Notes under the pieces: model-generated
The model's database searches: none
Told to the model about the DNA's origin: nothing
The model's input: the letters and a program-made list of their open reading frames with translations, nothing else
Assembly (NCBI RefSeq): GCF_018402695.1
Contig: NZ_JAGYIM010000019.1
Coordinates: forward strand, 310,001-374,000
From: Arsukibacterium sp.
GTDB taxonomy: Bacteria; Pseudomonadota; Gammaproteobacteria; Enterobacterales; Alteromonadaceae
DNA: 64,000 nt
Reading direction: 5' to 3'
Shown: positions 39,909 to 46,564 of the stretch, one piece after another
Layout: every line of letters begins with the position of its first letter
How positions within the stretch are numbered: position 1 is the stretch's first letter
Program-made: the position numbers and the translations under genes

Positions 39909-41492
39909 TTAGTTAGGTGAACCCGCTAACGGCGTTAACAAATAAGGAAACTGGCTGTTTAACATCGAGGCATCGAGTGGCGCACCGTCAGTGAAAGGCA
40001 CATTGCCAACCGGCGCATCAGCAGGTTCACATAACCCTAAATTGGTTGGCTCACCGGCAATGGGGATATCGTGGCACAGTGCGCCCATTACTACCCGCAG
40101 GGCAATATCAACCACGTCATCACCCGGGCGGCGACCATTCGGAAAGCCTGCCAGGTCATCTCCTGCCACCCCAAACGCAGATTGCATCGCGGCGGGTGTA
40201 GCAGGTATAGCGGTATTTAGTCGCAGCATTTCGGAAGGCGTGACGGTCGATAACTGATTAACACCGGGAAAACCGGTTAAAAATGCAGTGACTAAGTCTG
40301 TCCGCGGAAAGTTAGCAGGCGCTAAATCTTCTATATCCGTGCCAAGAGTGGTGTTAACGGCATCTTTAAACAGAATGTTTAGCAACGCAGGCAATGTCGG
40401 GTGCGTGACATAATCGGCAAACTGGCCATCATCCGCCGGTTTGCTGCTGTTAAATTTGTCTTTGTCAGCCAGACCAATAACCAGCTCATTGACCAGCGGA
40501 TTACTTAACCGTGATACCTGGACCAACGCACCACCATTGACTTCAGGCCGGCTAAAGTTAGCATTTGGGTTTAAAATACGCGCCTGCGGCAAACTGGCTG
40601 TGGTCCAGGCACCAATAACGCCATTGCCTGAGCCGGTGATACAACTGGTAGGGACTTCAATCGCCAGGGTTGTGACGTTTTTGTCAGTCAAATCGTCATT
40701 AGCACTCGTTTGGGTAATCCCACCCGGAAAACCGCCACCATCGCCAGCACCAGGTGCACTGTCTCCCTCAACCGGTACGTAGTTAACTAAATCGAACGTT
40801 TCGCCCAGATTGACCACGAACGGGTCTTTACGCTGGCCAACAAATATCCGGCTTTCTGCATCGCAACCCGGCATCGCGACATCATAAACATATTGCTCGG
40901 CGTAAGCCTGATAAGCAGCGCTGCTGCTGAAGGTTTTATTGCCGACATAATCATAGGGTTTGGTAAATTGCATTGCGCCATCGGCCGGCATAAGCGTGCT
41001 GACATCACTACCACTTACCATTTCAACAGTATAATTTTCGTTGAAGTTTAATGCAGCAGTGCTGTCACTACTGATGCCGCCAACATTTTTCAGCGGCACA
41101 CCAACCATCCTCTGATCGCCCTCAGGGCCAATAGCCAGTTGCACGCCATTTCCGTCATTTGCCAGGCTTTGGCTAAAGCGGAAATTAAAGCTGATATTGG
41201 GCATCGCATCGCCATCATTGTCGATATGAATGCTATATACGGCAGCCGGGTCAAGCGCGAAATAATTGGGCCCACCATAAGCGTCCTGTAACGGAATATA
41301 GTTCGCTAACAGGGTGACATAACCTTCCCGGCCACTTTCATAACTGTTAAAGAGATAAAAATCAGTTGCATCAACGGTGGGGGAACGGGTAATGCTTGGT
41401 GCTTCCCGGTGGCTTGATGCCTGCAAATCACCAACCATTACGGCAGCGCTTAACGCTGAAGTAACTGCAAGAAATAATATTGAACGTTTCAT
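39909..41492 (-). CDS. DUF4331-family exported protein
   Basis: 527 residues with a signal peptide cut after LQAS. Mature start SSHREAPSITRSPTVDATDFYLFNSYE is the DUF4331 signature, and repeated phrases DNDGDAMPNISFNFRF and TLGTDIEDLAPANFPRTDLV follow. Function unknown in the family; several Asp/Asn-rich stretches could bind Ca2+. First gene of the operon, directly behind an ECF-type promoter that matches the one upstream of the sigma gene (see 41527-41556). Confidence 0.9.
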   Translation of the reverse strand: MKRSILFLAVTSALSAAVMVGDLQASSHREAPSITRSPTVDATDFYLFNSYESGREGYVTLLANYIPLQDAYGGPNYFALDPAAVYSIHIDNDGDAMPNISFNFRFSQSLANDGNGVQLAIGPEGDQRMVGVPLKNVGGISSDSTAALNFNENYTVEMVSGSDVSTLMPADGAMQFTKPYDYVGNKTFSSSAAYQAYAEQYVYDVAMPGCDAESRIFVGQRKDPFVVNLGETFDLVNYVPVEGDSAPGAGDGGGFPGGITQTSANDDLTDKNVTTLAIEVPTSCITGSGNGVIGAWTTASLPQARILNPNANFSRPEVNGGALVQVSRLSNPLVNELVIGLADKDKFNSSKPADDGQFADYVTHPTLPALLNILFKDAVNTTLGTDIEDLAPANFPRTDLVTAFLTGFPGVNQLSTVTPSEMLRLNTAIPATPAAMQSAFGVAGDDLAGFPNGRRPGDDVVDIALRVVMGALCHDIPIAGEPTNLGLCEPADAPVGNVPFTDGAPLDASMLNSQFPYLLTPLAGSPN

Positions 41493-41526
41493 TATCTGGA
41501 TCCTTTTTATTTAAGTTGCCACCAAG

Positions 41527-41556
41527 AAACGACCTACCCGCACCACTGGATGCAAC
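41527..41556 (-). promoter_or_regulatory. ECF-type promoter of the DUF4331 operon
   Basis: On the minus strand GTTGCATCC, then exactly 16 nt, then CGTTT, with the predicted start about 28 nt before the DUF4331 ATG. The same element with the same spacing precedes the sigma gene. The GTTGCATCCAG block is identical in both, and the rest of the spacer is only partly similar. Confidence 0.75.
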
Positions 41557-41572
41557 CAGATAAAAAAAACAT

Positions 41573-41597
41573 AAAAAACCGCCGCAGCGGTTTTTAA
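41573..41597 (-). terminator. Rho-independent terminator of the sigma/anti-sigma operon
   Basis: On the minus strand AAAAACCGCTGCGGCGGTTTTT-type hairpin (arms AAAAACCGC and GCGGTTTTT, 4-nt loop) followed by more T. It separates the anti-sigma gene from the DUF4331 promoter. Confidence 0.85.
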
Positions 41598-41616
41598 TGT
41601 TTAAGACTGACCTATC

Positions 41617-42297
41617 CTAAGTCAGATGGCGATAATCTCGGCAGTAAATAACACTGGCCCGGTAGGCTGGCCGGTTGGCGAGCCGCCTAACGGCCTCGAA
41701 ACTGACCGCCAGTGCAGCAATATCAATACCCAAGGCTGCGGCAGGCCACTGTACTGTGGTTTCACCCTGTTGCGGTAAAATCCCCAGTGACACCGGCGGC
41801 TGGCCATCAGCAGGCAGCATCCAGAGCTGATAGTCGTTGTCAGCAGCTGCTGTTACCGCTGTCGTGGCTTTTAACACCAATTGCTGCTCCTGACGCGAAA
41901 CCAGCCATAATGCTTTGGCTTCAGTGGTCTGAATAATCGCTACTTCGGTTTTAACAGGCGACGTCAGCATCGGTTGGACAAACACTACGGCCAGCAGCAC
42001 ACAAGCGGCTGCAGCCAGGCTAAACCATAGTGGCCGGGTATTGCGGTTAATCACCTGCTCCTGTGGCAGCCAGCCTAAGCGGCGCTGAATTTTTTGCCAT
42101 ACTTCAGACCGGGGCGCGGTAGCAGGTAACGATGCGGCCAGTGGGTTCAGGTGTTGCTCCCAGCGCCATACGGTGCTTCGAACCAGGCTGTCGGTAGCAA
42201 TTAAACGCTGGAACCGCATTCTTGCCTTGCCACGCATACCACCCAAAACAAAGTTTACTGCCAGAGCGTCCAGTCTTTGTGGTTGTAGATAATTCAT
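41617..42297 (-). CDS. RskA-like anti-sigma factor, C-terminus frameshifted
   Basis: 226 residues. Cytoplasmic N-terminal anti-sigma domain (1-88), one transmembrane helix at about 89-108 and a periplasmic RskA-type domain. The family's C-terminal motif GGSPTGQPTGPVLF is encoded in a different frame: at 41694-41695 the minus strand reads GAGGCC. Removing one G gives SFEPLGGSPTGQPTGPVLF and a stop at 41622. As read, the last 25 residues (from about 202) are unrelated to the family. Start overlaps the sigma stop (ATGA), so the two are coupled. The change could be a real mutation or a sequencing error. Confidence 0.85.
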   Translation of the reverse strand: MNYLQPQRLDALAVNFVLGGMRGKARMRFQRLIATDSLVRSTVWRWEQHLNPLAASLPATAPRSEVWQKIQRRLGWLPQEQVINRNTRPLWFSLAAAACVLLAVVFVQPMLTSPVKTEVAIIQTTEAKALWLVSRQEQQLVLKATTAVTAAADNDYQLWMLPADGQPPVSLGILPQQGETTVQWPAAALGIDIAALAVSFEAVRRLANRPAYRASVIYCRDYRHLT

Positions 42298-42836
42298 CCT
42301 TCAAGACACCTCTTTAACTGGGTTAAACCACGCCGGATCCAACTTTTCACTGTGCCGAGCGGCGAGCCGGTGTGTTCGGTAATTTCGTAATGACTCAAGC
42401 CATTTAAATAGGCCAACTGAATAGACTGACGTTGCTCTGGCACCAGAGCTTCCATACATTCATCTAACTTAACCTTTTCCCTGGTTAAGCCCAGCACCTC
42501 CCCCGGCTTTATCTCGGCGGCTAAATCATCAGTGACATCGATATGCTCGGCCTTAATCCGGCGTGACTTCAGTAAATCGAGTGCCCGGTAGCGGGTAATG
42601 CTGATCATCCAGGTCATTACTGTGCCTTTATCGGCATGATAATCTGCCGCGTTGTGCCAAATCCTGACAAAAGCATCCTGCAGCACATCCTCGGCCCAGT
42701 CGTGGCGACGCAGCAAATGCAGTGATACGGAAAATAATTTTCCTGAACAGGCCTGATAAAGTTTTTCAAACGCTGAGCGGTTGCCATTGGCGGTGGCATA
42801 CAACCATTCAAGTAATTGTTGTTGTGATGTTTCCAT
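42294..42836 (-). CDS. ECF sigma factor
   Basis: 180 residues with region 2 (about 15-85, with SLHLLRRHDWAEDVLQDAFVRIW) and region 4 HTH (about 125-175, with AYLNGLSHYEITEHTGSPLGTVKSWIRRG). No extra domain. The RskA-type partner gene suggests a SigK-like group. The gene's own upstream region carries the same element as the DUF4331 promoter, so it should be autoregulated. Its likely regulon in this window is its own operon plus 35699-41492. Confidence 0.92.
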   Translation of the reverse strand: METSQQQLLEWLYATANGNRSAFEKLYQACSGKLFSVSLHLLRRHDWAEDVLQDAFVRIWHNAADYHADKGTVMTWMISITRYRALDLLKSRRIKAEHIDVTDDLAAEIKPGEVLGLTREKVKLDECMEALVPEQRQSIQLAYLNGLSHYEITEHTGSPLGTVKSWIRRGLTQLKRCLEG

Positions 42837-42863
42837 ATTTGGTTCCTTGTTGTTTTAGCCAAG

Positions 42864-42893
42864 TTACGCCGCTGCCCGTCAACTGGATGCAAC
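42864..42893 (-). promoter_or_regulatory. ECF-type promoter of the sigma/anti-sigma operon
   Basis: On the minus strand GTTGCATCC, exactly 16 nt, CGTAA, with the predicted start about 20 nt before the sigma ATG. Matches the element at 41527-41556 in both boxes and spacing. The -35 core CATCC is like that reported for SigK-type sigma factors. Confidence 0.75.
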
Positions 42894-43037
42894 AACACAT
42901 CCGTTTTACTCACTTTATTGCGCTTAAAACCGCAGTTAATTGCGACAGGTGCGCTATCATCCGCTTTCCTTTTTTCATAAGCCCATTATGCTTAGCACAT
43001 TATCAGTAAAGTACCCTATTAATTAAATGAGTATCAC

Positions 43038-44087
43038 ATGCGTATTTGTTTTCTGATGTACCCCTGGGAAAAAGTGCTGCCCGATGGTGACAGTACTATC
43101 CGGATGATCCACGAGGCAGTAAGCCGTGGCCATAGTGTGGCAATAACCCACGCCAACAACCTGACGGTGCGCGACAGTATTGCTATGGCCTTTTGCAAGG
43201 TGGTGGTAAAGGGTCAGAAAGTGTCCAGCAACATCGCCAGCTTTTACCAGAAAGTTGAATTCAACCAACAGAAATTACCGCTGGCTGCCTTTGATGCTAT
43301 TTTTATTAGGCTAAACCCACCGCTGGATCCGATAGTACTGAACTTTCTCGACTCAGTTCGGGAAGATACTTTTATTATGAATGATTTAGACGGCATTCGG
43401 ATTGCAAATAATAAAATGTATACCGCCTCACTACACGATCCCGCCAATGAGTTTATTCCGGTTACTCATGTCTCCAAAAACAAAGATTATCTGGCGCGGG
43501 TACTGGCGGAGTCAGCCAACGATAAAATGATTTTAAAGCCGCTAAATGGCTATGGCGGCAAAGGCGTTATTGTAATGGAAAAATCAGCCGCACAAAGCGC
43601 CCGCTCCCTGCTGGACTTTTATATTGGTGATGGCGACAAGGGTAATTACGTTATTTTGCAGGAGTATGTCGAGGGCGCTGAGCAGGGCGATATTCGGATA
43701 TTAATGTTAAACGGTAAAGCCATTGGTGCGATGCGGCGTATTCCACCGCCAGATGATATGCGCTCAAATGTGCATGCGGGCGGCACTGTCGTAAAACATC
43801 AGCTAACCGAGCAGGAGAAAAAACTCTGTGCCCATATCGGCCCGAAGTTAGCGCGCGATGGTTTATTTTTTGCTGGCATTGATGTTATCAACGGCAAGCT
43901 GATTGAAGTAAACGTGATGAGCCCAGGTGGCATAGCCCGGATTAACCGACTAAACAAAGTCAGGCTTCAAGAAAAAGTTATTGATTTTATAGAGAATATA
44001 ATTGCCAGTAAGCAAAGCGTTTCTCCTCGCAAACAGGTATTTCAGCCGCTTTTGGCCGCCGCTGAATTACAAATTGAACTTGAGTAA
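43038..44087 (+). CDS. GshB-like ATP-grasp ligase (glutathione synthase family)
   Basis: 349 residues, about 33 longer than E. coli GshB. N-terminal prokaryotic GSH-synthase domain (MRICFLMYPWEKVLPDGDST), then an ATP-grasp domain with ILKPLNGYGGKGVIVME, ILQEYVEGAEQGDIRILML, the substrate loop NVHAGGTVVKHQL and metal site IEVNVMSPGGIARI. GshB enzymes have EINVTSP at that point. It may be the sole glutathione synthase or a paralog acting on another gamma-glutamyl peptide. It is not beside the usual gshB neighbours. Confidence 0.8.
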   Translation: MRICFLMYPWEKVLPDGDSTIRMIHEAVSRGHSVAITHANNLTVRDSIAMAFCKVVVKGQKVSSNIASFYQKVEFNQQKLPLAAFDAIFIRLNPPLDPIVLNFLDSVREDTFIMNDLDGIRIANNKMYTASLHDPANEFIPVTHVSKNKDYLARVLAESANDKMILKPLNGYGGKGVIVMEKSAAQSARSLLDFYIGDGDKGNYVILQEYVEGAEQGDIRILMLNGKAIGAMRRIPPPDDMRSNVHAGGTVVKHQLTEQEKKLCAHIGPKLARDGLFFAGIDVINGKLIEVNVMSPGGIARINRLNKVRLQEKVIDFIENIIASKQSVSPRKQVFQPLLAAAELQIELE

Positions 44088-44173
44088 AATTTTTTTATCG
44101 TTAAATACAAAATAATTCACTGTTGTATCGGCCGGAATAACGGTAAATAGGCAAAAAAACGGAGGTATTGTCT

Positions 44174-44356
44174 ATGTTGTTAGCTGTTAACCCGGAAGTA
44201 GAAGAAGACGATCTGGCTACTGACATCGAGCTACGCAAAGAGGTCAGCAAAGACAGTAAAGCAAAACAGAAGTATGAGGCGCGCCGGCGGATTGACGAAC
44301 TGCTGGAACAAAAGCGCTTACGCCAGCTACTGGACGACTGGGAGCTGGACGACTAA
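44174..44356 (+). CDS. Small PA3496-like protein
   Basis: 60 residues from the ATG at 44174, with GGAGG 8 nt upstream. Acidic N-terminus then a helical basic-acidic segment YEARRRIDELLEQKRLRQLL and the ending DDWELDD, the pattern of the small PA3496 family. Function unknown. Follows the GshB-like gene by 86 nt on the same strand. Confidence 0.72.
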   Translation: MLLAVNPEVEEDDLATDIELRKEVSKDSKAKQKYEARRRIDELLEQKRLRQLLDDWELDD

Positions 44357-44410
44357 ATCGTGTCAGTTCAGCTCCCACCAGCTGTTAAAGCGAGCTGTCA
44401 GGGTAAGCCG

Positions 44411-45214
44411 TTATGGTAAAGCAGCTTCAAAACTCCAGGTCAGAGCTTCACTGATCCGGTCGGCTTTATCGCTGGCAATATCAGCACTGTAACGCGCCTG
44501 TAATAAATAGCGTCCTGCGGTCGCCGGGGTGAAGCTGAACTGACCTTTACTGTCAGTTTCACCCTGCCGGCGCATGGCGTCATCCCGATAGTTTTCACCG
44601 TCAAAACTTAACTCAATCGCGACCCCGGCCCGGGCTTTGCCATCAAGCAGCAGAGTGACAGTCAGCGGCTCGCCGGCAACTATGTCGGCCGGGTGCAAAC
44701 TGGTTGTCAATTCAAGTCCTTCACCGCGTGGAGTAACCACCTTGTCACTGGGCTGTTTTACCGTAACATAACTGATTGCTTTACTGCGGCTTTGGATAGT
44801 TTGCACCTGTTCAGCGCCCTCAGGCAAGGTCGCCGCCCGCGCAATTTTATCGGCCATCAAGCGCTTACGCTCACCGTTTAACTGATAACTGGTAAAATAG
44901 CGTGCAGGCCCGCCCAGTTCGAAGCGATAGGTGCCTTCAGTAGTCAGCTCAACATCTACCACAGATTTACGCTTACCCTGATGACTGGCCGCTGCCCCCT
45001 GTACTGTGCCATCCGGCAGATACAACTTAAAATTAGCCGGACTGACACCTTTATCAGCCTGAAACGTCATATTTGCCGCTGATAGATCAGCGGTTATCCA
45101 GCTACTGTCTGTTGATATAACAAAGTGGCTGGGCAAGACGTATAACGTATGGCTACTGGCGGGAGTGGCCAGTAAACTCAATACAGCGGCAGCCAGGGAT
45201 AAACGTAATCGCAT
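44411..45214 (-). CDS. DUF4198-type exported protein
   Basis: 267 residues from the second ATG, at 45214, which has AAGG 8 nt upstream; the first ATG is too close to it. Signal peptide ending ASSH, then HTLYVLPSHFVIST typical of the DUF4198 family and a C-terminal Ig-like fold (DSKGQFSFTPATAGRYLLQA). Last gene of the Fur-box operon with DUF2271 and PepSY proteins; such sets accompany iron or nickel uptake. Confidence 0.85.
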   Translation of the reverse strand: MRLRLSLAAAVLSLLATPASSHTLYVLPSHFVISTDSSWITADLSAANMTFQADKGVSPANFKLYLPDGTVQGAAASHQGKRKSVVDVELTTEGTYRFELGGPARYFTSYQLNGERKRLMADKIARAATLPEGAEQVQTIQSRSKAISYVTVKQPSDKVVTPRGEGLELTTSLHPADIVAGEPLTVTLLLDGKARAGVAIELSFDGENYRDDAMRRQGETDSKGQFSFTPATAGRYLLQARYSADIASDKADRISEALTWSFEAALP

Positions 45215-45241
45215 AATCATATCCTTAATTTATAAACACAG

Positions 45242-45736
45242 TTATTTAATCGTCAGGCTTAGCGGGCCAAGCTCAGGTGCAGCGGGTTGTTGCAAAGTTA
45301 TTGCGCCCTGCTGCCAGTTGAACGGCTGACGTTGTAAACTACGCCCGCCTTGTTCCCGTGCTGCCTCGACAAACAACACGTACTGACCTGCCGCCACTTT
45401 CTTGCCCTCGTCATCCAGACCATCCCAGCTAAGCTGATAACGGCCGGGGCCCCGGGTCGCACCGGTCATGCCATCTACCAGAGCGCTGTCGCTGCGACCG
45501 GTTTTGCGCCAGAAGCGGCGTAAATCTTTCAACCAGTCAGGTTTATCCTGCCAGACCGTCAGCAACCTCACCGGCTGCTGCTGCTCATCTTCAATCCAGA
45601 CGGCCACATAAGGCCGGTAATACTGTGCTGCCTGTTGCTGCGGGATCTCCAGCCCAATCAGCATCTCTTGTGCTGTCGACGGTGCAGCCATCCAGCAACC
45701 GACCCATCCTGACAATAGTAAAATGATTTTTTTCAT
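45242..45736 (-). CDS. DUF2271-type exported protein
   Basis: 164 residues with a signal peptide cut after STAQ. Conserved DUF2271 features: YYRPYVAVWIEDEQQQPVRL, WLKDLRRFWRKTGR, DGMTGATRGPGRYQLSWDG. Periplasmic; function unknown. Middle gene of the operon between PepSY and DUF4198. Confidence 0.87.
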   Translation of the reverse strand: MKKIILLLSGWVGCWMAAPSTAQEMLIGLEIPQQQAAQYYRPYVAVWIEDEQQQPVRLLTVWQDKPDWLKDLRRFWRKTGRSDSALVDGMTGATRGPGRYQLSWDGLDDEGKKVAAGQYVLFVEAAREQGGRSLQRQPFNWQQGAITLQQPAAPELGPLSLTIK

Positions 45737-45778
45737 CTGCGGCCCCTTCTTTCTGTTGCGGCTAAACGTTTATAAAAA

Positions 45779-46402
45779 TTAATAGAACGAACCAAGATAG
45801 GCCAGCAGGGCCAACACCATCCCCAGCAACGCCAGGCGGTTCCCGGCGCTGCGCCGGGAACGGTTAAGTAACATCAGATAAAAGCCCGTCACAGCAAAAA
45901 TAATGCAGGCTACTGCCGTAACATCAATCAGCAGGCGCCAGCTGTTGCCGGCATCACGTCCTTTGTGCAGATCATTTGCCAGTGCCAGATAGCCGGCAAA
46001 ATAATTATCAACCTCGACGGTATTGGCGGCAAAATCGACCCAGACACTGCTGTAACCCGCAGGCCTTTTAAAATCGAGTAGCAACGCTTGTTCGTCTGGC
46101 AGTATCTCAAGCTGTAACCGGCCAGACGGTAGCTGATGCTCTTCAGCTAACCAGTGCCGGATGTCATCAGCTAACGCTGCCATTGCAGCAGGCTCGGCCG
46201 GTAATGCCTGGCGTTGCAGTGAATCGGGTAACGGAATTTGCTGATGATGCTGATACTGACCAGCGGTACTGCTGATTAAAGCTGTATGATTCAGGGTAAT
46301 ACCTGTGATCGCAAAAAACAGCAGTAACACCAATACCAGCATCGAACTGTAGCTATGCAGCAGTCGCATCAGGCGGCTGAGTGCAGGGCTTTGCCAAAAC
46401 AT
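45779..46402 (-). CDS. PepSY-associated transmembrane protein
   Basis: 207 residues from the ATG at 46402. Longer starts would put the Fur box and promoter inside the gene. N-terminal helix (SYSSMLVLVLLLFFAITGITLN), a periplasmic PepSY-type domain and a second helix pair (LIDVTAVACIIFAVTGFYLML; ALLGMVLALLAYLG). Histidines HSYSS and NDLHKGRDAG flank the membrane, as in ferric-reductase-like PepSY proteins. First gene of the operon, so iron repression is expected. Confidence 0.85.
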   Translation of the reverse strand: MFWQSPALSRLMRLLHSYSSMLVLVLLLFFAITGITLNHTALISSTAGQYQHHQQIPLPDSLQRQALPAEPAAMAALADDIRHWLAEEHQLPSGRLQLEILPDEQALLLDFKRPAGYSSVWVDFAANTVEVDNYFAGYLALANDLHKGRDAGNSWRLLIDVTAVACIIFAVTGFYLMLLNRSRRSAGNRLALLGMVLALLAYLGSFY

Positions 46403-46433
46403 ATTGTGATAATCCAATACAAAACTGGCCAAT

Positions 46434-46462
46434 AGTGTATTGATAATCATTTTTATTTGCAA
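46434..46462 (-). promoter_or_regulatory. Promoter of the PepSY/DUF2271/DUF4198 operon
   Basis: On the minus strand TTGCAA, 17 nt, TACACT. The predicted start is about 25 nt before the ATG at 46402. The Fur box fills most of the spacer. Confidence 0.65.
46441..46455. promoter_or_regulatory. Fur box
   Basis: TGATAATCATTTTTA matches the 7-1-7 Fur core TGATAAT-N-ATTATCA at all 7 positions of the left half and 5 of 7 of the right. It sits between the -35 and -10 of the PepSY promoter, the expected place for repression. It is also 110 nt upstream of the divergent GGDEF/EAL gene. Confidence 0.7.
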
Positions 46463-46564
46463 CAAGCGGTTTCGGATATTTTATGATTAGTCACTATTTA
46501 CCATATTGAACTGCTACACTAAGCAACTGTAGATTCTGTCATATTCGTGTAGTTTTAATGCCCT

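Noticed and set aside
41622-41807. Separate small gene overlapping the anti-sigma gene
   Set aside because: It is the ancestral frame of the anti-sigma C-terminus exposed by the frameshift, not an independent gene.
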